Under the pieces are notes generated by a model. It searched no databases and was not told the origin of the DNA. It saw only the letters and a program-made list of their open reading frames with translations. The position numbers and the translations under genes are program-made. A DNA stretch of 7,697 nucleotides, from NCBI GenBank assembly GCA_017578085.1, contig PKQR01000110.1:1-7697 (forward strand), written 5' to 3'. Origin of the DNA: Bacillota bacterium. GTDB lineage: Bacteria > Bacillota > Limnochordia > Limnochordales > ZCTH02-B6. Numbering within the stretch: the stretch's first letter is position 1; the number at the start of each line of letters is the position of its first letter. Of this stretch, positions 1 to 5,965 are shown in pieces.

Positions 1-90
1 TTGGAGAACTACCTTGAGACCCGCAAGCGACTACAGCAGGCGGACCAGCGCCTCGCTGACCTGTCGCAGAGGGAGAAGGCCACCGCATGA
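1..90 (+). CDS. C-terminal end of an unidentified protein (5' truncated)
   Basis: Frame 1 is open from the left edge to a TGA at 88-90 and encodes about 29 residues. The peptide starts LENYLETRKRLQQADQRL and is rich in Glu, Arg, Gln and Leu spaced in a heptad-like pattern, as in the end of a coiled coil. The leading TTG could only be an internal Leu codon or a coincidental start, because no ribosome binding site can lie upstream within the window. Too little is present to assign a family. The stop overlaps an ATG (ATGA at 87-90), but that frame closes after 12 codons, so no coupled gene follows. That this is real coding sequence is an inference from the peptide's composition and edge-to-stop openness. 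Confidence 0.45.
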   Translation: MENYLETRKRLQQADQRLADLSQREKATA

Positions 91-359
91 GCCAGACCAC
101 TTTTTACAGACAGAATGGGACTTGACCCGGGCTCCGGTCTCTTACCTCCCCATCGCGAGGAAGCGTCGCCTCAACAACTCGATCCCTGCCCGGCCGTACA
201 CCAGGACGTGCCGGGCACCGCACATCTAAGGGAAACCATGACCGGAAACAGCAGGAGACAAGAGAGAGACTCCTCGAATGTCTCCTCGACAGAGAAGATT
301 CAGAAAGTCAACGACACAGACATTTCACAAGCTTCTGCGTCGACGTTGGGGGGAGACTT
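91..359. other. Intergenic stretch without a convincing gene
   Basis: This stretch is visibly less GC-rich than the flanking genes, especially 230-345. Two short forward frames cross it (an ATG at 238 and one at 278), but both run into and overlap the lipoprotein gene, and their peptides have no recognisable pattern. There is a TTGACC at 121-126 but no fitting -10 hexamer 16-18 bases downstream. It presumably holds the promoter and leader of the downstream lipoprotein gene. I see no clear terminator for the upstream gene. Confidence 0.4.
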
Positions 360-1676
360 ATGCTCCGGCGCACCTGTGCTGGCTCGATGAGCATTCGCCT
401 CACCCTGTTCTTCCTCCTGGCGGTCATGCTGACTGGCTGCACCGGTGCTGCGGGGACCGGCACGTTGAGCCCGGAGGAGTTGAGCGGCACAGATGGCTCG
501 GCCAATCCCCTACAGGGCGCGCCACAGTGGCGCATGGGAAGCAACACGGGCATCCTGGCCGGCGCGGGCGTCAATATCGCTACGGTTAGGCCGCTTCAGC
601 AGAAGGTTGGCGCTGGTTTTTACCTAGGGGGCGGTCTCCAGTACATCTACGACCGGCTCCCCGTTCATCGGGATGCGCTTCAGACGCTTGACACTCTCCT
701 CCTCCTCAACATTACGGCGGAGGATGTGGCAAAGCTCGCCGAGTGGCCCCAGCGCGACCGGAACTTGCTTCCGCCAGCGCTCGAAGATCTCGTGCGCTAC
801 GAGCCCCCGTTTGCTTACCTGGCCCGGCAGGGCGGCCGCGTGCGGGGAATCGTGGTAGGGCGGACGACGGAGGAGATAGAACGGTTGCTGTCGGTTATGG
901 TCGAGCGGTCGGTACCGCTCGGTGTCCCGTGGACAGTAAAGCCAGTAATTGTCGCCGCCGAGCCCTCGTCGAGGTCCTGGACGCGGAAGACGTTGGAAAG
1001 GGGCCGCTTCCTGGCCAGCTATCCCCCCGAGCTCGAGAGGGACGCGGAGCGAATGCTCGCGTGGGCGGAAGACGTCTTGGGAAAGCTTCGCGTCCACTTT
1101 CCCGAGGTTGATGAGGTCGTCAACGAACCGGTGACGCTCTGGCTGCACGGCGCCGGAGAGCTCCAGCCGGGCTACGCCTACGCGGAGCCCTCGGCAGCGA
1201 CGCTGCACTTCACGGCCCCGTCGGCTGCCGGTGGCAGCTCTTACGATCAAACCTGGTATGTCGGGAACATCGCCCACGAGTACTCGCACGTCTTCTTCGA
1301 CCGCATCCGGCGCCGTGCGGGCGGTTACGGAATGGATGCCAACGCGGGCGGCCCTCCGCGGTGGTTCCACGAGGGTCTGGGCGAATATTTCCGCCTCCTG
1401 GTGATCGGGGAGCAGACATTCGACCGGGTCTACGGGCAGCGTTACAACACACCGGTGAGTTTCCTGCTGCAGTCCCCGCTCGAGGCCGCCGAAGACGTCT
1501 ACGCGGCTGGCGCACTGGCATTGCGGTTTCTGCACGCCAGGGTCGGGGTGGAGGGGATCCGGCGGATTCTCATGAGCTCGCAGCCCACGTTTTGGGGCGC
1601 GGTGCAAGAGGCAACTGGGCTGACGCGGACGGAGTTCGATCAGGCTTTCCGTGACTGGCTCCGTCGCGTTCGCTAA
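360..1676 (+). CDS. Lipoprotein with peptidase MA-like (gluzincin) metallopeptidase domain
   Basis: A 438-residue secreted lipoprotein. The N-terminus has basic residues, a hydrophobic segment (about residues 12-25) and a lipobox LTGC with Cys27, so it should be lipidated and anchored outside the cytoplasmic membrane. Residues about 30-200 match nothing I recognise. Residues about 215-438 resemble the peptidase MA family: HEYSH at 306-310 is the zinc HExxH motif, and WFHEGLGEYF at 335-344 supplies the third ligand/second glutamate (Glu338) expected of gluzincins. The C-terminal tail is helical and ends FRDWL-R, as is usual in this family. ATG360 was chosen because GGGGGAG lies just upstream at about 347-353. 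ATG387 is an alternative that still keeps the whole signal peptide but has no ribosome binding site. Catalytic residues appear intact. Substrate is unknown; wall or surface protein processing is only a guess. Stop TAA is followed by a convergent chrA. Confidence 0.85.
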   Translation: MLRRTCAGSMSIRLTLFFLLAVMLTGCTGAAGTGTLSPEELSGTDGSANPLQGAPQWRMGSNTGILAGAGVNIATVRPLQQKVGAGFYLGGGLQYIYDRLPVHRDALQTLDTLLLLNITAEDVAKLAEWPQRDRNLLPPALEDLVRYEPPFAYLARQGGRVRGIVVGRTTEEIERLLSVMVERSVPLGVPWTVKPVIVAAEPSSRSWTRKTLERGRFLASYPPELERDAERMLAWAEDVLGKLRVHFPEVDEVVNEPVTLWLHGAGELQPGYAYAEPSAATLHFTAPSAAGGSSYDQTWYVGNIAHEYSHVFFDRIRRRAGGYGMDANAGGPPRWFHEGLGEYFRLLVIGEQTFDRVYGQRYNTPVSFLLQSPLEAAEDVYAAGALALRFLHARVGVEGIRRILMSSQPTFWGAVQEATGLTRTEFDQAFRDWLRRVR

Positions 1677-1866
1677 GCCAAGGATGCGATACCCAAGTCA
1701 GGGCCCACTCGCACTCAACGCCCCAGCGAGGTAAGGAGGTAAGGGACCGAAGCCCGCGCCCGGTGCCCTGAACCACGTGGAAGCATCGAAATTGGGGAAG
1801 ACCCGCGCGGCCGCCCGGAGCCGCCGAAGAGAGCCGCGGTGGCCAGTCGCTATGGGGCGAGAGAGG
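1677..1866. other. Convergent intergenic spacer
   Basis: This is the 190-base spacer between the ends of the lipoprotein gene and chrA. It contains a short tandem GGTAAGGA/GGTAAGGG at about 1731-1746. That looks like a ribosome binding site but is followed by no usable start codon. I see no strong hairpin with a T tract on either strand, so how the two convergent genes terminate is not evident from sequence. Confidence 0.35.
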
Positions 1867-3141
1867 CTAGGCCGCGGAAGCCAGCGCGGCCAGCAGCTCA
1901 CCCCCCAGCGCGGCGGCCATCACGACCAGCCACGCGGGGGCTTTCCAGTGCACGAGCAGGCTGAAGGCGGCTGCCGCCAGGCCAAAGTCGAGTGGTGAGC
2001 GGATGGCCTTGGTCCACACCGGGTCGTAGAAGGCCGCGAGGAGCAAGCCCACCACGGCGGCGTTGACGCCCTGCAACGCCGGCTGGAAGCTCGCGTGCCG
2101 CCGGATCCGGTCCCAATAGGGCAGGGCTCCAGCGATGAGCAGAAACGACGGGAAGAAGATGGCCACCGTCGCGAGTGCACCCATGCTCCACCCGCCTATG
2201 ACCGTACCCAAGTAGCCCGCGAAGGTGAAGAGGGGCCCCGGCACGGCCTGTGCCGCGGCGTAGCCGGCCAAAAACTGCTCCGCCGTTACCCAGCCCGGCC
2301 CGACCACACCGGTTTGCAGCCAAGGCAGGACCACATGGCCGCCGCCGAAGACAAGACTCCCCGCCCGGTAGAAGCGGTCCAAGACGGCCACCGCCGGGAC
2401 GGGGTACGCTCGTGCCAAAAGCGGCAGGCCTATCAGTAGGCCAAAGAACAGGACCAAAGCAACAACGGCGCCCGCGCCGGGGATGGGCGGCCGAGCCGTC
2501 CCGGGGATCCCACGGTTGGCTGCCTGGACAGCGGGCCGCCGGAGCAGCAGGTGACCCAGCAGTCCTCCCAGCACGATCACGGCCACCTGCGTCAGCGCTG
2601 TCGGTACCGCCAGGACTACTATGGCAGCCACGACGGCGATGGTCGCGCGGACCCGGTCGGGCGTCAGATTGGCGGCCATGCCCCAGATCGCATGGGCGAC
2701 GACGGCTACGGCCACCACCAAGAGCCCGTGCACCCAGCCGGCCTGCGTTAGCGTGGCTCCTTCGCCGGCGGCGTCCGTTTTGTTCACCAGGGCGCCAAAC
2801 AGGATGAGGGCCGCTGCAGACGGCAGCGTAAACCCCAGCCATGACGCGACGCCGCCCCAGAAACCGGCCCGCATCATGCCGATGGCCATCCCCACTTGGC
2901 TGCTGGCTGGGCCGGGCAGCAACTGGCACAAAGCCACCAGGTCCGCATACGCAGCGTCGTCCAACCACCGCCGGCGCACGACGTACTCCTCGCGGAAGTA
3001 GCCCAGATGGGCCACGGGACCGCCAAAAGACGTCAGCCCGAGGCGCAAGGCAACCAGCAGGAGCTCGAGCAGCCTCCTATAACCGGCCGCGGCGAAACCG
3101 GCGGCCCGACTGTCGTCCCGCGTCAAGCCCGATGAATTCAT
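1867..3141 (-). CDS. chrA: Chromate transporter ChrA, two-domain (long-chain) type
   Basis: A 424-residue multi-pass inner-membrane protein of the chromate ion transporter (CHR) family. Members expel chromate, and some may carry other oxyanions. Both halves of the tandem family repeat are present. Domain 1 (about residues 22-200) has SFGGPVAHLG at 38-47 and the QLLPGP motif at 73-78. Domain 2 (about 228-424) has FGGGHVVLP at 265-273 and AAQAVPGPLFTFAGYLG at 296-312. The length is normal for the long-chain form. The frame is open upstream to 3489, but that extension is not protein-like. ATG at 3141-3139 is preceded by GGAGGGGGG about six bases upstream and begins MNSSGLTRDD, just ahead of the conserved domain. 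No arsenate or chromate reductase or ChrB regulator lies beside it. A GC hairpin sits in its leader. The fold assignment is firm; chromate as the true substrate is inferred from the family. Confidence 0.93.
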   Translation of the reverse strand: MNSSGLTRDDSRAAGFAAAGYRRLLELLLVALRLGLTSFGGPVAHLGYFREEYVVRRRWLDDAAYADLVALCQLLPGPASSQVGMAIGMMRAGFWGGVASWLGFTLPSAAALILFGALVNKTDAAGEGATLTQAGWVHGLLVVAVAVVAHAIWGMAANLTPDRVRATIAVVAAIVVLAVPTALTQVAVIVLGGLLGHLLLRRPAVQAANRGIPGTARPPIPGAGAVVALVLFFGLLIGLPLLARAYPVPAVAVLDRFYRAGSLVFGGGHVVLPWLQTGVVGPGWVTAEQFLAGYAAAQAVPGPLFTFAGYLGTVIGGWSMGALATVAIFFPSFLLIAGALPYWDRIRRHASFQPALQGVNAAVVGLLLAAFYDPVWTKAIRSPLDFGLAAAAFSLLVHWKAPAWLVVMAAALGGELLAALASAA

Positions 3142-3181
3142 GGCGCCCCCCCTCCGACCCTGGACCGGGTGCGGGTGTGCT

Positions 3182-3205
3182 CCCCGTGGCCCCACGGCCA
3201 CGGGG
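3182..3205 (-). promoter_or_regulatory. Perfect 10-bp hairpin in the chrA leader
   Basis: CCCCGTGGCC at 3182-3191 and GGCCACGGGG at 3196-3205 form a perfect inverted repeat with a 4-base loop. It lies about 40 bases upstream of the chrA start on the coding (minus) strand and just ahead of the ribosome binding site. There is no T tract, so it is not a standard terminator. It could be an operator for a dimeric repressor or an RNA structure affecting translation. The role is inferred; the palindrome is seen directly. Confidence 0.5.
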
Positions 3206-3294
3206 CAACACAGCCCTCCGGCCCTCAGTTCGCGACGACAAACCGATTCGGCGTTGTTGCCGCGTTTCCCCGTGCTCGGCCACGGAGACACACC

Positions 3295-3501
3295 GTGGAA
3301 GCTTCTGAGCACGCCCGGGTTCCCCCAGGTATCGAGGTCATTGCAGACGAAGGCGGGCGTTGGGAGGTGTGGGCTGAGGGCTGGGCCACGGTATCTCCGG
3401 GAGGAGTGATCTGGCGCTTCCAACCAGAGAGACGTCAGTTCTCTGGCCCTACTGACAACAGACCCGGAATGGCTCAAGCCGGAGCTCATCTGGATGAATA
3501 G
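3295..3501 (+). CDS. Possible small protein or gene remnant, 68 aa
   Basis: A GTG at 3295 preceded by GGAG at 3284-3287 (spacing 7) opens a frame of 68 codons ending in TAG at 3499-3501. The central peptide (about residues 12-48) reads like a real folded domain, with IEVIADEGGRWEVWAEGWA followed by a Gly-Gly-Val-Ile-Trp-Arg-Phe turn: beta-strand-like hydrophobic alternation and repeated Trp. The opposite strand in the same place encodes an implausible peptide. Codon choice is less GC-biased at the third position than in the neighbouring genes, which weakens the case or suggests a decaying or acquired gene. A weak hairpin with TTCTTT follows at 3526-3542. I do not recognise a family. It is divergent from chrA, with the chrA leader between them. 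Confidence 0.35.
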   Translation: MEASEHARVPPGIEVIADEGGRWEVWAEGWATVSPGGVIWRFQPERRQFSGPTDNRPGMAQAGAHLDE

Positions 3502-3525
3502 CCCAGCGGAGTGTACGTTACAGCC

Positions 3526-3542
3526 GCCCGACGGGCTTCTTT
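3526..3542 (+). terminator. Weak terminator-like hairpin
   Basis: GCCC at 3526-3529 and GGGC at 3533-3536 form a 4-bp stem with a 3-base loop, followed by TTCTTT. The stem is too short for confidence. Its position 25 bases after the possible small gene is what makes it worth noting. Confidence 0.2.
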
Positions 3543-3649
3543 CATCCGGCGGACGCGTCCCCGTGACGGCTCAGCTCCGGCCGGGGCTCGATCGACCCAA
3601 TCCAAGAGTCCAACAGGTTACCCCCGTTGACCCTTCCGGCGTCTGTAGC

Positions 3650-3689
3650 AAAAAAGAACACCCCGTCGCATGACGACGTTGCGACGGGG
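3650..3689 (-). terminator. Rho-independent terminator of tRNA-Arg
   Basis: Read on the minus strand, a perfect 10-bp stem (TGCGACGGGG complement pairing, 3680-3689 with 3661-3670) with a 9-base loop is followed by a T-rich stretch that includes six consecutive T (complement of the A run at 3650-3655). It begins about 8 bases beyond the tRNA CCA end, as expected for a single-gene tRNA transcript. Confidence 0.9.
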
Positions 3690-3696
3690 CCTTCGT

Positions 3697-3772
3697 TGGC
3701 GCGCCCGGGAGGATTCGAACCTCCGACCTCCGGATTCGTAGTCCGTTACTCTGTCCACTGAGCTACGGGCGC
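3697..3772 (-). tRNA. tRNA-Arg (anticodon ACG), CCA encoded
   Basis: The minus strand folds into a complete cloverleaf. The acceptor stem GCGCCCG/CGGGCGC is 7 bp. The D stem GCTC/GAGT has one G-T pair and an 8-base loop. The anticodon loop is CTACGAA, giving anticodon ACG, and the variable loop has 5 bases. The T stem GGAGG/CCTCC encloses loop TTCGAAT. The discriminator is G at 3700 and CCA is encoded at 3699-3697. The first anticodon would be deaminated to inosine by TadA to read CGU, CGC and CGA. The top pair of the anticodon stem (27-43) is an A-G mismatch, which is tolerated in many tRNAs. The gene stands alone with its own promoter and terminator. Confidence 0.97.
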
Positions 3773-3787
3773 CTGTTGGCATCGGTC

Positions 3788-3816
3788 ATTTTATCACGGA
3801 ACCGGTCCGGAGTCAA
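3788..3816 (-). promoter_or_regulatory. Sigma-A/sigma-70 promoter of tRNA-Arg
   Basis: On the minus strand, TTGACT (complement of 3811-3816) and TAAAAT (complement of 3788-3793) are separated by exactly 17 bases. Transcription would start near 3781, a few bases ahead of the tRNA 5' end at 3772. This is the best promoter match in the window. Confidence 0.85.
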
Positions 3817-3873
3817 CGGGTGCATGGCGCGGCGTCGGCGTTCCCGATGCATCGCGGTTGCGGATCGCCGCTG

Positions 3874-3901
3874 TTGCCAGTGTACCCGATGCCAGTATAC
3901 C
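3874..3901 (+). promoter_or_regulatory. Candidate promoter of the DUF1538/PII-like operon
   Basis: TTGCCA (3874-3879) and TATACC (3896-3901) are separated by 16 bases. Each matches the sigma-A consensus only in part. The leader to the first gene would be about 150 bases and includes a 7-bp GC hairpin at about 3970-3993. This is the most plausible promoter in the gap; others cannot be excluded. Confidence 0.35.
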
Positions 3902-3906
3902 CGATG
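3877..3906. repeat. 15-bp tandem direct repeat, two copies
   Basis: CCAGTGTACCCGATG (3877-3891) is followed directly by CCAGTATACCCGATG (3892-3906), with one difference. The CCCGATG core also occurs at 3843-3849. The repeat lies between the tRNA promoter and the DUF1538 operon and overlaps a candidate promoter, so regulator binding is possible but unproven. Confidence 0.7.
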
Positions 3907-4060
3907 ACCGCGGTTGGCGGCACGTGCCTCACGCGGCGATCTGGCCCAATCATCCGGACTTTGGCGAAAGCCCGCCGCGGCGCCGTGCGGCGGCCCTGTG
4001 GGGGAGGACAAATGGGCCTCCAAGGGGAAGACGTATGGCGAGGATGATAGAGGGAGGTCG

Positions 4061-4780
4061 ATGGAAGGGTTGGCGGCACCCGACGGGCGGGAACTGGTGC
4101 GTAACATCGGACGCGAAGTGCTGAGCGCGGTGAGCCCGATCGTTGTGCTGGTGGTCATTCTCCACCTGACCGTGGCGCCGCTGGGCGCGGAAGGGCTGGG
4201 GCGCTTCCTCGCGGGCAGCGTCCTGGTCGCGCTGGGGCTCGGCCTTTTCCTGCTGGGCGTCAATGTGGGCGTCGTGCCGCTGGGCGAGCGGGTCGGCGCG
4301 GTGCTGCCCAGTCGTCTCGGCGCGGCCGGCGTGTTTGGCGTGGCTGTGCTCTTCACGATATTGGCCACGGTGGCCGACCCCAACGTGCAGGTGCTCGCAT
4401 CGCTGGTGGACACGGCCTCTGACGGCGAGATCCCGCCGCTGGTGCTGGTGGCCTTTGTGGCGGCCGGGGTCGGGATCTACACGCTCTTGAGCCTGCTGCG
4501 GGTGTTCTTCCAGATCCCTCTGGGCTGGATTTTGCTGCCCTCCTACGCGCTGGCCTTCGTGCTCAGCGCCTTTGTGGAACCCCGGTTTCTGTCGGTCGCC
4601 TTTGACGCGGGAGGGGTTACCACCGGGCCGCTCATCGTCCCCTTTGTGATGGCCCTCAACGTGGGCATCGTCTCAGTCTTGGGCGTGCGGGACCGCGTGT
4701 CCGCAAGCTTCGGCCTTGTGGCCATGGTGTTCGTCGGGCCCATCTTAGCCGTCTTGCTCCTGGGCCTGCTCTATTCCTGA
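4061..4780 (+). CDS. DUF1538 family integral membrane protein, first copy
   Basis: A 239-residue, very hydrophobic protein with about seven predicted membrane segments (roughly residues 22-42, 50-72, 87-108, 126-147, 152-172, 187-208, 215-236). It matches DUF1538 by motifs shared with the next gene: A-D-P-N-V-Q-V at 105-111, FDAGGVTTGP at 181-190, and a C-terminal FGLVAM...GPILAVLLLG. The conserved, Gly-rich FD-GGV-TGP segment within a membrane region looks like a re-entrant or substrate-binding element; that is inference. ATG4061 follows AGGGAGGT at 4051-4058, a rather short spacing, but no better in-frame start exists and the peptide begins properly before the first membrane helix. The frame is open further upstream without protein-like content. 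It heads a likely operon with a second DUF1538 gene 97 bases downstream and a PII-like gene. Function is unknown; a transporter or channel subunit is likely. Confidence 0.9.
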   Translation: MEGLAAPDGRELVRNIGREVLSAVSPIVVLVVILHLTVAPLGAEGLGRFLAGSVLVALGLGLFLLGVNVGVVPLGERVGAVLPSRLGAAGVFGVAVLFTILATVADPNVQVLASLVDTASDGEIPPLVLVAFVAAGVGIYTLLSLLRVFFQIPLGWILLPSYALAFVLSAFVEPRFLSVAFDAGGVTTGPLIVPFVMALNVGIVSVLGVRDRVSASFGLVAMVFVGPILAVLLLGLLYS

Positions 4781-4877
4781 GCGTTCGTGGGCTTCGCGCC
4801 CGTTCACCATCACCGGCTTTGACGGCGGCCGCGATGCGGCGGCCGGCGCAAGGCGGGAGGAAGGTGGAAGACGGTTC

Positions 4878-5648
4878 GTGGGGGAATTCTTGAGCGCCTT
4901 CATCGACGTCGTCATCGAGGTGGCGCTGGCGGTCACGCCCCTGGCGGCGGTCGCGCTGGTCTTCAACCTCAAGTTCCTGCAGCTGCCGCGCACCCAGTCG
5001 CGCTCCTTGTTCACCGGCCTCCTCTTGACGGCGCTGGGCACCATCCTGTTCCTGTACGGGGTGCGGATCGGCTTCATGCCGGCGGGCCAGGCCATCGGCC
5101 GGCTGGTGGCGGCTTCGAAACCCTGGATGCTGGTGCCGATCGGGTTTATACTGGGCCTTGTGACCATTTTGGCCGAGCCGACGGTGCGGGTGCAGACGCA
5201 GGAAGTGGCCCGGGTTTCCGGCGGCACCATCCCCGAGCGGCTGCTATTGTTCGCGCTGGCGGTGGGCGTGGGCGCCGCGGTGGCCTTGGCCATGCTGCGG
5301 GTGTGGCTGGGCCTGCACCTGCTGGCCATCCTGATACCGGGATACGCGCTGGCCTTCGCCCTCATGTTCCTGGTCAGGCCGGCCTTCACGTCCATCGCCT
5401 TCGACTCGGGCGGCGTGGCCACGGGCCCCATCACGGTGACTTTCATCGCCGCGGTGGCCCTGGGCGCTGCCCGGGCGATACCGGGCGCCGACCCCGTCAT
5501 CGCGGGCTTTGGGCTCGTGGCGCTGGTGGGCCTGGCGCCCGTGCTGGCCGTGCTGGTGCTGGGCGTGCTCTTCCGGCGCGCTGAGCCGGGGGTCGAAGGA
5601 GCGCAAAAGGAGAGGGAAGAGCGTTGGCCGACACACAGTTCGACCTGA
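4878..5648 (+). CDS. DUF1538 family integral membrane protein, second copy
   Basis: A 256-residue paralogue of the preceding gene, with about seven membrane segments. The same landmarks appear in the same order: T-I-L-A-E-P-T-V-R-V at 96-105, FDSGGVATGP at 175-184, and FGLVAL...APVLAVLVLG at 211-229. Overall divergence is large, so the two probably form a heteromer and are not a recent duplication. The hydrophilic C-tail (about 234-256) is rich in Glu, Arg and Lys and is encoded partly over the start of the next gene. The GTG at 4878 has GGAGGAAGG rather far upstream (4856-4864). A TTG at 4890 preceded by GGGGGA (4879-4884) is a real alternative, shortening the protein by four residues. As I recall the family, many genomes carry one long protein with two such domains, so this pair may be the split form. 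Substrate unknown. Confidence 0.9.
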   Translation: MGEFLSAFIDVVIEVALAVTPLAAVALVFNLKFLQLPRTQSRSLFTGLLLTALGTILFLYGVRIGFMPAGQAIGRLVAASKPWMLVPIGFILGLVTILAEPTVRVQTQEVARVSGGTIPERLLLFALAVGVGAAVALAMLRVWLGLHLLAILIPGYALAFALMFLVRPAFTSIAFDSGGVATGPITVTFIAAVALGAARAIPGADPVIAGFGLVALVGLAPVLAVLVLGVLFRRAEPGVEGAQKEREERWPTHSST

Positions 5649-5965
5649 TCGTCGTCATCGTGGAGTCGGGCAAGGCGGAGGACGTCCTGGAAGCGGCGCG
5701 CCGCGCCGGGGCCGAGGGGGCGACCATCGTCCACGGCCGCGGCTCGGGGATCCATGAGCAGAAGAAGATCTTCAACATCCCCATTGAGCCCGAAAAGGAC
5801 ATCGTCATGATCCTCGTCCCCGAGCAGCGGACCGACGGCATCCTGGACGCCGTCGACGCGGCCGTGGACCTCAACAAGCCCGGCCACGGCATCGGCTTTG
5901 TGCTGCCGGTGAAACGCGTCGTCGGGTTGTCCCATCCCGTCCCGGGCCTGTACAACGCGGACTGA
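5624..5965 (+). CDS. PII-superfamily (PII-like) regulatory protein
   Basis: A 113-residue cytoplasmic protein with the PII ferredoxin-like pattern: strand 1 DLIVVIVESG (7-16), a helix 17-29, GATIVHGRGSG (32-42), a loop 43-57, strand DIVMILVP (59-66), helix 70-82, and the B-loop-like NKPGHGIGFVLPV (84-96). Classical GlnB/GlnK features are altered. The long T-loop with the uridylylated Tyr51 is replaced by a shorter Lys/Glu-rich loop, and the B-loop reads PGHGIGF instead of a GDGKIF-type sequence. It probably forms a trimer that binds a nucleotide or other small ligand. The TTG start at 5624 follows AGGAGAGGGAAG and lies inside the preceding gene (25-base overlap), implying translational coupling. 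Operon position after two membrane proteins suggests it regulates them, as GlnK does AmtB; this is inference. The family call is firm, the ligand is not. Confidence 0.88.
   Translation: MADTQFDLIVVIVESGKAEDVLEAARRAGAEGATIVHGRGSGIHEQKKIFNIPIEPEKDIVMILVPEQRTDGILDAVDAAVDLNKPGHGIGFVLPVKRVVGLSHPVPGLYNAD

Noticed and set aside
87..125. ATGA-coupled 12-codon frame after the first truncated gene
   Set aside because: It is too short, has no pattern, and lacks downstream continuation in the same frame.
238..390. 50-codon frame with a weak AAGGGA upstream
   Set aside because: It is Ser/Thr/Asp-rich, without a recognisable fold, and overlaps the start of the lipoprotein, which has the better ribosome binding site.
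624..1607. Minus-strand open frame of 327 codons opposite the lipoprotein gene
   Set aside because: It has an Arg/Pro/Gly/Val-rich peptide without motifs, opposite a well-supported metallopeptidase.
1731..1746. Tandem GGTAAGG resembling a ribosome binding site
   Set aside because: The nearest downstream starts close within a few codons, so no gene is served by it.
1898..2968. Second minus-strand frame of 356 codons within chrA
   Set aside because: It is a frame-shifted shadow of chrA, with an Arg/Gly-rich composition and no domain.
3142..3489. 116-codon N-terminal extension of the chrA frame
   Set aside because: The sequence is not protein-like, precedes a good ribosome binding site and ATG at 3141, and would make the protein longer than the family.
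3697..3772. tRNA-Arg as an attachment site for an integrated element
   Set aside because: The tRNA is intact, but no second copy of its 3' end and no integrase gene is visible in the window.
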